Notes under the pieces: generated by a model
Database searches by the model: none
What the model saw: only the letters and a program-made list of their open reading frames with translations
What the model was told of the DNA's origin: nothing
Part shown: piece after piece, positions 14,490 through 22,640 of the stretch
How positions within the stretch are numbered: position 1 is the stretch's first letter
Layout of the letters: each line of letters opens with the position of its first letter
From: an uncultured bacterium
GTDB lineage: Bacteria > Cyanobacteriota > Vampirovibrionia > Obscuribacterales > Obscuribacteraceae
Assembly: GCA_913063055.1 (NCBI GenBank)
Contig: CAJXZK010000036.1
Coordinates: 1-32,151 of the forward strand
DNA: 32,151 nt
Direction of reading: 5' to 3'
Translations under genes and position numbers: made by a program

Positions 14490-15746
14490 CTAAAGCTTCC
14501 CTCCTAAAGCCTTTTGAACGTCACCGTGCTCAAATGCTGAGGCCATACGATCAATTTGGCTCGCCGTTAGATTGAGATTTTTAGCTATGCTTCTCCATGC
14601 TTTCACCGCTGTTCCCACCTCAAAGGCAATTTGACGAGCATTGTCATCGCTGATCTCAAAGTAATAGGCCACTTCTAGTGCGAGGTCTAACGATGCAGTG
14701 GCGTCGTCGAGATCAATGGCAGTGCTGAGCACGCGGGGTTTTAAGTCAATTGGTACCGGGTTTAGATCATACGCAGGCGATAGGCGCCAACCTTTAGGAT
14801 CGTTATACAAGAAACCATGATTTCGCAAGTGGTCGTCAGTGTTGGAGATTAGAATGCTTAGAACGATACGACGCCACAGCATTCGCATATCGTCTTTGGG
14901 CGCGCCGCCGACCTGACGCAACACATCTACGAATTCCATGTAGCTTCTTTGTTCATTGTCTCTTGCATCGAGCATGCTCATAGAAGAGACAAATGGAATA
15001 CGCTGACCTTCGAAGCGATCGAACCGGCGCAGTAACAGAACTGGTCTTTTGCCGACTGTCTCCAATCGCCATTCAGGTACGTTAATACCAGCATTGGTGG
15101 CAAGAGTCAGGGCAACAGCTTCCCATAAAACAGCATTGATCTCATCGCCGTCGTGAGGGAATTTTGCGATCGCCAACTGACCATCACGATCCCGCACTGA
15201 CGCCTTTGGCCTCGCGCCTCCAAGCGAGGAGCCCGGCGCTAGCAGCAAGCGCAAGTCTTCATCTGATTCTTTATCGCCCAACACGTTCTCTGCTGCTGAA
15301 AGTAGTCTGGGAAGTTCAATTAACGGCGGTATTTTGTTCTTCCCGTCCTCTGCCAAAAAAGGTCCGCCGGCTTTGCTCGCAAATCGCAGGGCACCTTGAC
15401 GGGCTTCATCATCGACCATCAATAGGTAGTCGATCTCGCGAAGAGTCTTAGCTGTTTTACCCTCGCGCTCCGCACGCCTTCGCTCAGCCCGACGCATTAG
15501 CACGCGGCCCCACCGATCTGGTGCTGAATCTCCAATAGCGCCAAACAGTGCGCGGTCGCCGCTGTGGAAGGGGCCGGGACCAAGGCTTAGAGCGGGCTCT
15601 AAAGCAAAGCGTAATGGATTTGAAAGCCAGTCTTTGTCATATTCGAAGGTTGCGCTGTCTTTTTCTTTGCGCGTGCGTGTCCAAAGACGCCCGACAAGAT
15701 TTGGCTTGCCGAGATGATCGACGTAGACTAGTGTCTCGCTGTCCAT
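14490..15746 (-). CDS. hipA: HipA-family serine/threonine kinase toxin
   Basis: A 418-residue kinase of the type II toxin family that phosphorylates translation factors such as glutamyl-tRNA synthetase in the best-studied member. Visible motifs are the Ser/Gly-rich nucleotide loop PGSSLGGARPKA (171-182), the ATP-contacting Lys in AIAKFP (K195), the catalytic SNTDDHLRNHG (D304/D305, N309), and the metal-binding Asp in SPAYDLNP (D327). Length is near the family norm and nothing essential seems missing. Its ATG at 15746 overlaps the stop of the upstream HTH gene in TAATG, so the pair is translationally coupled, antitoxin first. Confidence 0.93.
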   Translation of the reverse strand: MDSETLVYVDHLGKPNLVGRLWTRTRKEKDSATFEYDKDWLSNPLRFALEPALSLGPGPFHSGDRALFGAIGDSAPDRWGRVLMRRAERRRAEREGKTAKTLREIDYLLMVDDEARQGALRFASKAGGPFLAEDGKNKIPPLIELPRLLSAAENVLGDKESDEDLRLLLAPGSSLGGARPKASVRDRDGQLAIAKFPHDGDEINAVLWEAVALTLATNAGINVPEWRLETVGKRPVLLLRRFDRFEGQRIPFVSSMSMLDARDNEQRSYMEFVDVLRQVGGAPKDDMRMLWRRIVLSILISNTDDHLRNHGFLYNDPKGWRLSPAYDLNPVPIDLKPRVLSTAIDLDDATASLDLALEVAYYFEISDDNARQIAFEVGTAVKAWRSIAKNLNLTASQIDRMASAFEHGDVQKALGGKL

Positions 15747-16120
15747 TAAGGTGCTCCCGCCTTGTCTGACGGCCCGACCTTGCCCGGCGCTGCTGTTTTC
15801 TTCCCTGGCAGTCTGATCCGTTTGGGAAGCCGCTCTTCGTCGAGCTGGCGCCCAAGCACGTCCTCACTAGCGTCAGCCAAATTGGATACTCGATCAATCA
15901 TGCCAAGGACAAACAAGATGGTCGCGTACGTGCCCATTGATACATTTACATCGCCTTTTTCTGCGTTATACAAAGTCATTCGGCTGATTGATGCCCGTTC
16001 TGCCAAGATTTCAGTCGGTATGCGACGTCGCAGTCGAGCGTCCCGGATGTCTTGGCCGAGTTTGCGCATAGCCCGGCGAACGGGAATTGGGGTAGACGAG
16101 CTAGCTGCTGATTTTGTCAT
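15746..16120 (-). CDS. hipB: HipB-type antitoxin and autorepressor
   Basis: A 124-residue XRE-type protein. Residues 15-85 form the helix-turn-helix domain (LGQDIRDARLRRRIPTEILA, then ERASISRMTLYNAEKGD, then YATILFVLGMIDRVSNL). A basic, Lys/Pro-rich tail of about 30 residues follows and could help bind HipA or DNA. It overlaps hipA by one base. Upstream lie a 12-bp palindrome and a 23-base inverted repeat, candidates for its binding sites. Compared with the orphan HipB-like gene at 12557 it has a different DNA-recognition helix, so the two probably do not share operators. Confidence 0.85.
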   Translation of the reverse strand: MTKSAASSSTPIPVRRAMRKLGQDIRDARLRRRIPTEILAERASISRMTLYNAEKGDVNVSMGTYATILFVLGMIDRVSNLADASEDVLGRQLDEERLPKRIRLPGKKTAAPGKVGPSDKAGAP

Positions 16121-16324
16121 AATGTCCAGTATGATTGACGTTATAATGTTTATCGTATAGCAAGCTAGACGATATCGTCAAGAATCGTAATTTCGGTTTT
16201 GGTTGTTACGTATAGTATATTTGGCGTTAATTGGTTTAGCGTCTAATATACTTTACGTTATGTTTTGGGCGGTATGACCGATTCGATGGAAGGCATCAAG
16301 GGTCATGAGCTATAAATGCTGGAC
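16121..16324 (-). promoter_or_regulatory. Control region of the hipBA operon
   Basis: This AT-rich stretch contains the perfect palindrome GACGATATCGTC at 16168-16179. It also contains a 23-base inverted repeat (16208-16230 and 16236-16258; 19 of 23 positions pair) with half-site ACGTAnAGTATATT. Several TATA-like runs could serve as -10 elements for leftward transcription. The inverted repeat lies about 90-140 bases upstream of hipB, which suits operator use. Confidence 0.45.
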
Positions 16325-16495
16325 TTATAACTCAAAATTTGGCCTATCACGCTTACAGTCTCCCGCAGATCGACTTCCTGGTGTGAGATTGTTGATAAGG
16401 TTGCAGTTACCACAAGACTGCTTGCCCAGCAAAGCCGGAGAACTTAGGCGAATATTCTTGCCGTGGTCTATCAATTCGGCGGCTATGTCTATCAC
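16325..16495 (-). pseudogene. Relic related to the C-terminus of the membrane protein at 2719
   Basis: From a GTG at 16495, overlapping the alkyl-sulfatase TGA, the minus strand reads 56 residues. They include AAELIDHGKNIRLSSPALLGK, very close to AELIDDGKKIHFTSPALLGR of the membrane protein. The DNA matches as well (GCCGAATTGAT.GAC.ACGGCAA). After that block similarity stops and the frame continues to TAA at 16325-16327. It is too short to be a full copy, so I read it as a duplicated fragment. Translation from the overlapping GTG is possible but unproven. Confidence 0.5.
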
Positions 16496-18528
16496 CCACC
16501 GGTGCTGTCTGCAAACGAATGTGCCTCGAATGGGTCCTTTGCCTTGTGCGTTATTGCTTTGGCGGGCTTGGTACCTGGCATAATTTCAAAATCAGGCGAG
16601 AAGCGCTCGATGATGCTACGAAGCTGATCAAATGGTTTTCGGTCGCCATCCATTTTTGCTTTGCCCGCGCTAAGAAGGCTATCAAATGTAGCCTGACCGC
16701 CCATAATGGTTTCGAGATCGCAGCGATTAATCGTGATCGTCAGATCTGCCTGCTTCGCTTGTTGACCCATAATATTGGTGAGCGTTGAGTTACTCATTTC
16801 TATGACAAATTTTTCCCCATTATCCGGTGTGACCAGATTGATGACGAACTTCATACCCTCCGCTTTCTTGCTATTCATGCTGATTGCCAGGAAATCTAGA
16901 TATAGCTCTGTCGACATGCCTCGGATCATGTCTGGTCCAATTGACTTCGGTGGCATGCCATCGGGTATGCCGTGGCGAAGCTCAAAAGCAGCTGCAAGAA
17001 AGCTATTGCGCAAGCTTGGACTTTCTTTCTGGTAGCCGATTTGTTCGAAGACATCTGCTAGCAAATCTTTGGCCATCTGGTTGTTAGGCTCGGCGTAAAC
17101 AAGCTTGTTGAGAATTTCAATCGCTTCGCGATACTTGCCTTCGTCGTGGAGTTGCTTACTTTTTGCCAAAATCTTTTCAGCTCCACCCATCATCTCAACA
17201 TATAGTGGAGCAGAATCTTTAGGCGAAAGCGGAATGAGCGTGGCTGGATTACAGTCCCAATATCCAAGAAAGCGATTGATCACCGCACGGCTATTATGTT
17301 CTTCGGAGCCGTGGTAGCTGTGTGCGGCCCATTGCGCTTTGAGGCTCTTGGGTAGATTGTAGACGTTATGAATCTCGTTGATCGTCACACCCTGGTTGGC
17401 CAGGTGCAGCACTTCGTTGTTGAGATTGGCGTAGACGTCGCGCTGTGTGCGCATCACTTCCTGGATGCGATCATTGCCAAAGCGCGGCCAGCTGTGCGCA
17501 GAAAACATAGCGTCGGCCTCATGGCCATAACGATACAGCGCTGCATTGATATGTTTAGACCAGGCCAGTGCATCACGCACCAGAGCGCCACGCAAAGTGT
17601 AAATGTTGTGGATGGTGCCTGTGATATTTTCGGCTGCCCAGAAAGTTTTAAACTGAGGGAAGTAAGTGTTCATCTCCGCTGGCGCCTCGGTGCCTGGCGT
17701 GTTTTGAAATTCCATTGTCACGCCGTCTATAGTCAATGTCTCAAAATCTTTTTCGATATAACGGCTCGGCTCAATCAAGCCGGTGTTGCCAATTGCAACG
17801 TTCTTGCCAATAGACTGATCCACGTGGCCAAAGGGGCTGCGCGGCAGTAACACACCATATTGAAAGAACATGCGGCGGTTCATGGCGTTGCCGGCGCACA
17901 CATTCTCGGCTATGGCATGCTCCATGAAACCTATCGGTGCGATCACCGGCACTTTGCCGCTTTTTACATCGGCTTCATCTACCACGCCGCGCGCTCCACC
18001 AAAGTGATCGCCATGGGAGTGCGAGTACACAACCGCAACGACAGGACGCTGGCCGAGCTTTTCGTTGATTAATTCTAGCGCCGCCCGAGCGGTTTCTTTG
18101 CATGTTAGCGGGTCAAAAATGATCCAGCCTGTATCACCTTTGACGAAGCTGATATTGGCGAGGTCAAAACCGCGTACTTGATAAATCTTATCCGGCACAA
18201 CTTCGTAGAGTCCGTAGGCCATATTCAAAATGGCTTGACGCTGCAATGAGGGATGAATGCTATCGAAGTCTTTACCATCTAAGAGAAACTCGTAGCTGCC
18301 TATGTCCCAGGCGACGTGGCCAGCATCGGCCATGATTTGTTTGTACGCTGGGGCGGCAATAAAGCCTTTCTTTGCTTCTTCGAAATCTCTCTTGTCATCA
18401 AATGGCAACTCCTTGCGCAAACCATTCTGCAGTTCCATCGTAAACTTAGACGGCATCTTGCCTTTGGGGTCGAAGTGCTCGCCTTGCTTGGCATCGACTT
18501 CAGAAAAAGTATGTTGCGGCATAGTCAC
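16492..18528 (-). CDS. SdsA-type alkyl sulfatase (metallo-beta-lactamase fold)
   Basis: A 678-residue enzyme expected to release sulfate from alkyl sulfates such as SDS, giving the alcohol. The N-terminal metallo-beta-lactamase domain carries the zinc motif HSHGDH (H170, H172, D174, H175). Further conserved pieces are FWAAENITGTIHNIYTLRG, FSAHSWPRFGN and YHGSEEHNSRAV. A helical dimerisation region (about 440-540) and an SCP2-like lipid-binding domain (about 555-655) follow, the standard SdsA1 architecture and length. No signal peptide is visible, so unlike secreted homologues it may act in the cytoplasm. No linked regulator or sulfonate genes are seen. Confidence 0.93.
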   Translation of the reverse strand: MTMPQHTFSEVDAKQGEHFDPKGKMPSKFTMELQNGLRKELPFDDKRDFEEAKKGFIAAPAYKQIMADAGHVAWDIGSYEFLLDGKDFDSIHPSLQRQAILNMAYGLYEVVPDKIYQVRGFDLANISFVKGDTGWIIFDPLTCKETARAALELINEKLGQRPVVAVVYSHSHGDHFGGARGVVDEADVKSGKVPVIAPIGFMEHAIAENVCAGNAMNRRMFFQYGVLLPRSPFGHVDQSIGKNVAIGNTGLIEPSRYIEKDFETLTIDGVTMEFQNTPGTEAPAEMNTYFPQFKTFWAAENITGTIHNIYTLRGALVRDALAWSKHINAALYRYGHEADAMFSAHSWPRFGNDRIQEVMRTQRDVYANLNNEVLHLANQGVTINEIHNVYNLPKSLKAQWAAHSYHGSEEHNSRAVINRFLGYWDCNPATLIPLSPKDSAPLYVEMMGGAEKILAKSKQLHDEGKYREAIEILNKLVYAEPNNQMAKDLLADVFEQIGYQKESPSLRNSFLAAAFELRHGIPDGMPPKSIGPDMIRGMSTELYLDFLAISMNSKKAEGMKFVINLVTPDNGEKFVIEMSNSTLTNIMGQQAKQADLTITINRCDLETIMGGQATFDSLLSAGKAKMDGDRKPFDQLRSIIERFSPDFEIMPGTKPAKAITHKAKDPFEAHSFADSTGG

Positions 18529-18691
18529 TTTCTCCCTGCATGAATTCGAAGTCAGAACTATATCACGTCAACCCAAGAAGGTGTATCCTGGCGATAGGCG
18601 TGGTATATCAGGGTGGAGGCTCTGCCGAAGACTCTGTCGAAGACATGGAATAGTTTTCGCCCAAGTCGGCTTTGTCGCAGATGATTTCGCG

Positions 18692-18711
18692 TGATACCGC
18701 ATTCGGTATCA
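18692..18711. promoter_or_regulatory. Short palindromic hairpin upstream of the BamE-like gene
   Basis: TGATACCG and CGGTATCA form a perfect 8-bp stem with loop CATT, 43 bases before the TTG at 18755 and in the divergent region with the alkyl sulfatase. It is not followed by a T run, so an operator is likelier than a terminator. Confidence 0.35.
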
Positions 18712-18754
18712 TCAATCGAGATCTGATTCTCGCTGCGCTATTAGCGGGGTAGTT

Positions 18755-19147
18755 TTGTCAGTGATTTTCAAACGCTACCAGCTTCGAAAATACGCAGTGC
18801 CGGTAGGTGTAATTGTTATCTATGGTTGTCTGTATGCTGCATTTTATCTTTGGGTGACAGAGAAAGTACCGTTTTCGAAGGCGGGCTGGGAGTCTAAGGC
18901 CGATCTGGGCGACCGTTGGCCGATGGCGCAAAGCCTAATTGAAACTGGCTGTTTGCGAGGAAAGACAGAGCCTGAGGTGTTGCAAATGCTAGGCAAGGAA
19001 GACTCTAGAGACATAGATGAGAACTCAGAGCCTCCAGGCGACGTAACTCTTACGTATGTGGCCCCTGGAAGATTGAGATTTGGAATTCTGGATATTAGTT
19101 TCAAAAACGGCCGCGTTGCTCGAGCAAAAGTCACTAGCATGGACTAA
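18755..19147 (+). CDS. Single-pass membrane protein with SmpA/OmlA (BamE)-like domain
   Basis: 130 residues. Basic N-terminus, one span (about VPVGVIVIYGCLYAAFYLWV), then a soluble domain with AQSLIETGCLRGKTEPEVLQMLGKED and a beta pair ending LDISFKNGRVARAKV. The LxGKTxxEVxxxLGxxD signature is that of the small BamE/SmpA-like fold. The expected lipobox Cys is absent, so the protein is anchored by its helix instead. The start is uncertain: TTG 18755 follows GGGGT, and GTG 18761 is an alternative. It stands alone between the alkyl sulfatase and the convergent marR gene. Confidence 0.7.
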   Translation: MSVIFKRYQLRKYAVPVGVIVIYGCLYAAFYLWVTEKVPFSKAGWESKADLGDRWPMAQSLIETGCLRGKTEPEVLQMLGKEDSRDIDENSEPPGDVTLTYVAPGRLRFGILDISFKNGRVARAKVTSMD

Positions 19148-19156
19148 CTCCATGTT

Positions 19157-19570
19157 CTACTTCAATGCTGAAAACAGCTTGAACAGTTGATTGCGGTCGG
19201 CCTTTGTTAGCTGTCCGAGCATACTGGTCAATTCCTTGCCGACAATAGTTTGACCCTTGAGCAAAGCCTTGCGCCCAGCGGCAGTCATCGTAAATTTGTA
19301 TTTGCGCAGATCGCCCGGCTCATTGGCGCGTTTGACATACTCATTCTTTTCTAAGCGTTTCAACAAAAAGGTGATGGTCGGATTCGGCAGCGACAGAGCT
19401 TTAGCCAGCTGCGCAGGATACGGATGCTCTTCAAGCAAACCCAGAAGGAAGAAGCTTTTGGGGTCGAGGGCAATCTCTGCTAGTTCCGGTTCAATGGCGT
19501 CGAAAAGCAGATGCATGGTGTTCATAACCTGCAAGAAGAACTGCCAACTAGATTCATATTCAGAAGTCAT
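19157..19570 (-). CDS. MarR-family transcriptional regulator
   Basis: 137 residues with the MarR winged-helix core: YPAQLAKALSLPNPTITFLLKRLEKNEYVKRANEPGDLRKYKFTMTAAGRKAL, that is recognition helix, wing (DLRKYKF) and the conserved T.AGR step. The C-terminal helix serves dimerisation. It lies 83 bases downstream of the aldo/keto reductase on the same strand. A 16-base inverted repeat in that gap and a 24-bp palindrome upstream of the reductase are candidate operators. MarR proteins usually repress neighbouring redox or efflux genes and are released by ligands or oxidation. No reactive N-terminal Cys is present, so ligand sensing is more likely. Confidence 0.9.
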   Translation of the reverse strand: MTSEYESSWQFFLQVMNTMHLLFDAIEPELAEIALDPKSFFLLGLLEEHPYPAQLAKALSLPNPTITFLLKRLEKNEYVKRANEPGDLRKYKFTMTAAGRKALLKGQTIVGKELTSMLGQLTKADRNQLFKLFSALK

Positions 19571-19595
19571 ATTTCACTACGCTTAAACACCACGG

Positions 19596-19636
19596 GATTG
19601 CCACCAACATTAACGTTCGAAATGTTAGTGGCAATC
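19596..19636. promoter_or_regulatory. Inverted repeat between the reductase and marR
   Basis: GATTGCCACCAACATT (19596-19611) and AATGTTAGTGGCAATC (19621-19636) pair at 15 of 16 positions around a 9-base loop. It starts 25 bases upstream of the marR start. No T run follows on the minus strand, so a regulator site or attenuator-like hairpin is preferred over a terminator. Confidence 0.5.
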
Positions 19637-19653
19637 ATACCGCGAAAGCGTAG

Positions 19654-20691
19654 CTAGACTTCAATAGCTTCCCGCATACCGGCATACATAACGGTCTTCG
19701 CCATTGGACTTGTCATGAAATCGGCAGGGAAACCCATCTCGATTGCGCTTATGGCATTGAGGCTATTGAGTTGAGTTTCAGTCAAGCTTACGTCGAGATA
19801 GCCGAGGTTGTCGTGCAATTGGGCGACAGATTTGGCTCCGATAATCGGGAGAATATTCGGACCTCTTGTCTTCAGCCAGGCCAATGCAACCTGCGCCGGA
19901 GTCTTCTCTATATCTTTGGCGATATGGATAATTTCGCGGGCGATGGCATTGATGCGCTCGCTTTCAGAGTAGAGGCCCTTAGCCAATTCTGTGTTGTAGC
20001 GCGCGTTTGAGTCGGCTTTCTTGTCGAGATATTTGCCGGTCAATTGGCCGCCTTTGAGCGGCCCCCACGGTGTAACGGTCAAGTCTAATTCTTTCGCCAT
20101 CGGCAGCAGCTCGCGCTCGACAGTGCGTTCTGCCAGGCTATATTCGACTTGCAGGGCGACAAATGGAGACCATCCGCGCAGCTCTGCCATGGTGTTGGCG
20201 CGTGACACAACCCAGGCCGGGGCATCGGATATTCCGACATAGAGAACTTTGCCTGAGCGCACTGCGTCGTCTAGGGCGCGCATGACCGATTCGATGGAGG
20301 ACATGAAGTCCCAGGCGTGAACCCAATAAAGATCGATGTAGTCGGTCTTGAGGCGCTTTAGGCTGGCATCTAATGATTGCACTAGATTCTTGCGGTGGTT
20401 GCCTGCGCTGTTGGGGTCGCCGGTGGGGAATGAATTGGTGTATTTGGTTGCCAATACAATTTTTTCACGCTCACTGCCCATGAATTCACCGAGGAAGCTT
20501 TCGCTTGTTCCGCCGGTATAAAGGTTCGCTGTGTCGATAAAATTGCCGCCGGCTTCGACGAAGGCGTCATAGACCTTTTTGCTGTCTTCTTTGTTGGCGC
20601 CGAATGGCCCCCAGTTTTCGCCGAAGGTCATTGCGCCCAGGCACACTTCTGACACGCGCATGCCGGTTTTGCCTAGTATTTTGTATTTCAT
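19654..20691 (-). CDS. Aldo/keto reductase
   Basis: A 345-residue NADPH-dependent (alpha/beta)8 barrel oxidoreductase reducing aldehydes or ketones. The catalytic tetrad is visible: D53 and Y58 in FIDTANLY, K83 in ATKYT, and H125 in WVHAWD. The C-terminal cofactor segment ILPIIGAKSVAQLHDNLGYLDVSLT is also present. Length fits the family's larger, YajO/IolS-like members. GGAG lies 9 bases before ATG 20691. It is probably co-transcribed with the MarR gene downstream and controlled through the palindrome at 20773. Confidence 0.92.
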   Translation of the reverse strand: MKYKILGKTGMRVSEVCLGAMTFGENWGPFGANKEDSKKVYDAFVEAGGNFIDTANLYTGGTSESFLGEFMGSEREKIVLATKYTNSFPTGDPNSAGNHRKNLVQSLDASLKRLKTDYIDLYWVHAWDFMSSIESVMRALDDAVRSGKVLYVGISDAPAWVVSRANTMAELRGWSPFVALQVEYSLAERTVERELLPMAKELDLTVTPWGPLKGGQLTGKYLDKKADSNARYNTELAKGLYSESERINAIAREIIHIAKDIEKTPAQVALAWLKTRGPNILPIIGAKSVAQLHDNLGYLDVSLTETQLNSLNAISAIEMGFPADFMTSPMAKTVMYAGMREAIEV

Positions 20692-20772
20692 TGGTAGAAC
20701 TCCATTTGTAGGACACCATTTTCAGGAGTCCATTTGTAGGTCTTCAGGGGAGGATGAACATAGTTCTACCAT

Positions 20773-20796
20773 AAATAGTTCAATATTGAACTATTT
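20773..20796. promoter_or_regulatory. Perfect 24-bp palindrome, candidate MarR operator
   Basis: A perfect palindrome with inner core TAGTTCAATATTGAACTA, lying 82 bases upstream of the aldo/keto reductase start. A second partial half-site, TAGTTCTA, lies just left of it at 20761-20768. The TTCAA...TTGAA symmetry and A/T-rich centre are typical of winged-helix repressors of the MarR type. Confidence 0.6.
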
Positions 20797-20846
20797 GATA
20801 ATTAAATGATTTGGTTGTTGTCGATACAATTCCGCAATGCAGAATT

Positions 20847-20987
20847 TTAGTGGTCGGGCCGCAGCCACTGGCGACGTTCTCTTTCTAGGCGTTCTGCTTC
20901 GAATATTTCTCCGGCCTGTTGCTGACCTCTTTTATAGGCCTCTGCATATTCGTGTTGATCGCTTTCGTACTGTCTATTGAAAGTGCC
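20847..20987 (-). pseudogene. Start-less coding remnant
   Basis: The minus strand is open from just after a TAA (20988-20990) to TAA at 20847. It reads a charged helical sequence (FNRQYESDQHEYAEAYKRG, then QQQAGEIFEAERLERERRQW). It has no ATG, GTG or TTG in frame. Composition looks like real protein rather than random translation, so it may be the end of a lost gene. The rest of the gap 20692-21025 holds the reductase promoter and the palindrome at 20773. Confidence 0.25.
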
Positions 20988-21025
20988 TTATAATCGCTTA
21001 GTGTAGATTAGCGAAGAGTTATCCA

Positions 21026-21868
21026 ATGAGTTTTACTTTCTATATCGAATGCAAATCGAAGCTTGAATACTTGCAGCTTATGCAAATTGATCAATTGAGC
21101 TGCGCCGAGCCGGAAGCTGCTTCAGAAAAGCACTTGATAGGAGTTCGACATTTCTTCATTCCAAACCTTTCATGCCGGGGCTCTGAAGTCGCAGCGGAAG
21201 AAGATGGCTATAGCGTGAGAATCTTAGCTTGTTCAGCGCCAGAAGAGTACGAGCTGGCATTTACACTTGTTGAAACGATTGCCAAATTAACCAATGGCAA
21301 AATTAGTGGAGAATGTGGCAGCAGTGTTACCGTTGAGCAATTGCGCAGCAAGTTTGATTCTGAGTGGATTAATAATGACCTCGATGGTTCATTTGCAGCG
21401 GTTAAAAGTGCGGCCGCTGGTCTCACCAAAGGGGAGTATCTTAGCCTCAGCGGTGCAGTCAGGCCCTTTTATGTAGGCCCGCGAATGTTCGAAGAATTTC
21501 GCAAGCTTGGTTCTGAGGAAAGTTTGCGAAATGAATTTTTCGAAAAGTTTCGCGCAATTCAGTACATTGATCCAGAGCTTTATTACATTCCTTCTATAAA
21601 AGTATTTCCGCAGTCATCAAAGGAATTGATAATTTGGGGGCCAGGGTGCCAGTCTTTTATTCCAGCGGTACAGGTGTTTGCTCTTGTTTCACTGGAGGAT
21701 GAAGTTCCGCCCCTGTTTGTTGGTTCTGATTGCTTGCAAGAACTTGCCGGTGAAAAAATTAGCTGGTTGGACGAAAAGCAGGCATTGGTTTCTTCTGTGG
21801 ATGAGTCGGATTGGCCTGATTTTCTATCGAAGGCCAGAAAATTTGAAATTGATCCTGCCACTTTATAG
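21026..21868 (+). CDS. Uncharacterised protein, possibly DUF4299-like
   Basis: A 280-residue soluble protein beginning MSFTFYIECKSKLEYLQL. It has CRGSEVAAEEDGYSVRILACSAPEEYELAFTLVETIAKL in its first third. That start and the RG.E...Y.VR...A+ pattern recall DUF4299 proteins, but I am not certain. A middle helical part and a C-terminal part with WGPGCQSFIPAVQVF follow. No catalytic motif, membrane span or signal peptide is seen. The ribosome site is weak (GAAGAG). It stands alone in its transcript, followed by a 200-base gap. Confidence 0.7.
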   Translation: MSFTFYIECKSKLEYLQLMQIDQLSCAEPEAASEKHLIGVRHFFIPNLSCRGSEVAAEEDGYSVRILACSAPEEYELAFTLVETIAKLTNGKISGECGSSVTVEQLRSKFDSEWINNDLDGSFAAVKSAAAGLTKGEYLSLSGAVRPFYVGPRMFEEFRKLGSEESLRNEFFEKFRAIQYIDPELYYIPSIKVFPQSSKELIIWGPGCQSFIPAVQVFALVSLEDEVPPLFVGSDCLQELAGEKISWLDEKQALVSSVDESDWPDFLSKARKFEIDPATL

Positions 21869-22072
21869 TCTTGGGGTCCTGATCGCCTGATACTCAAGAA
21901 TGAGGATGCCGCTGTTTATTGCGCGCGAATTTCTTTAGTTCTCGATTGTCATCGAATTGCCCTTGGCCGCCTCCGAGCGTGAGGGGTATACTATCAGTCG
22001 CTAGCAAGTTAAACTATCAAGTATTCGCCGGCTTCTAAAGGCTCATACTTAGGGCAACTTGAGCAAACACTA

Positions 22073-22561
22073 ATGATGCAACCTAGAGATTCTATAGATT
22101 GCCGAGATTGCGGAGAGCCTATTGTCACCTCGCCTCTCACTGCCCAGCTTGGGATGAGAGCTTCGAGATGCAATCTTTGTCATGCACGATTCGTTGCTGC
22201 ATATAGTTCTTTTCTTTTCGCTGTCGGCTTTGTCTTATCTTTTCCTGGCGAGCTGTGGGCTTTAATCATTGCTGGTTTTTTCGTGATTTGGGCGGCTTTC
22301 TGGATGGCTCGATGCGGTCGAGTTAAACACCCTGAGTTAGCTGGCCAAATTCTGTCGAGGGGCTCAATGGCGCTAGTGTTTATCTCCTTTGCGGTTGGCA
22401 TTTTCTCATTCGCCTTTAACCACCAGCGAGTGGTTATGGTGTCTTTTGTCTGGCCTGAGGCTGCCAGCGCCATTGTTCTATCCTGGCTTCAGTTCAGCCT
22501 ATTGGCGCTCCATAGTATCGTCCTGATATTCTGCGCTGCTCTGGTTTGCACTAAACGTTAG
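22073..22561 (+). CDS. Zinc-ribbon membrane protein
   Basis: 162 residues. The N-terminal cytoplasmic zinc ribbon has two Cys pairs, CRDC near residues 10-13 and CNLC near 33-36. Four hydrophobic spans follow (about YSSFLFAVGFVLSF, LWALIIAGFFVIWAAFW, MALVFISFAVGIFSFAF, LLALHSIVLIFCAALV). Zinc ribbons fused to a few spans are common in poorly characterised bacterial membrane proteins, so no specific role is assigned. ATG 22073 or the following ATG could be the start; no clear ribosome site is seen. Confidence 0.65.
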   Translation: MMQPRDSIDCRDCGEPIVTSPLTAQLGMRASRCNLCHARFVAAYSSFLFAVGFVLSFPGELWALIIAGFFVIWAAFWMARCGRVKHPELAGQILSRGSMALVFISFAVGIFSFAFNHQRVVMVSFVWPEAASAIVLSWLQFSLLALHSIVLIFCAALVCTKR

Positions 22562-22640
22562 CAACGTCAGTATTGCGTTGGCGGCCTGGCGCAAATCCTC
22601 GAATGCTTCTGTAATCTTTATTGGTTTGGCTTTTGTGTCA

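Noticed and set aside
16305-16583. 92-codon plus-strand ORF between hipB and the sulfatase
   Set aside because: Antisense to the relic whose minus-strand reading matches the membrane protein; no ribosome site.
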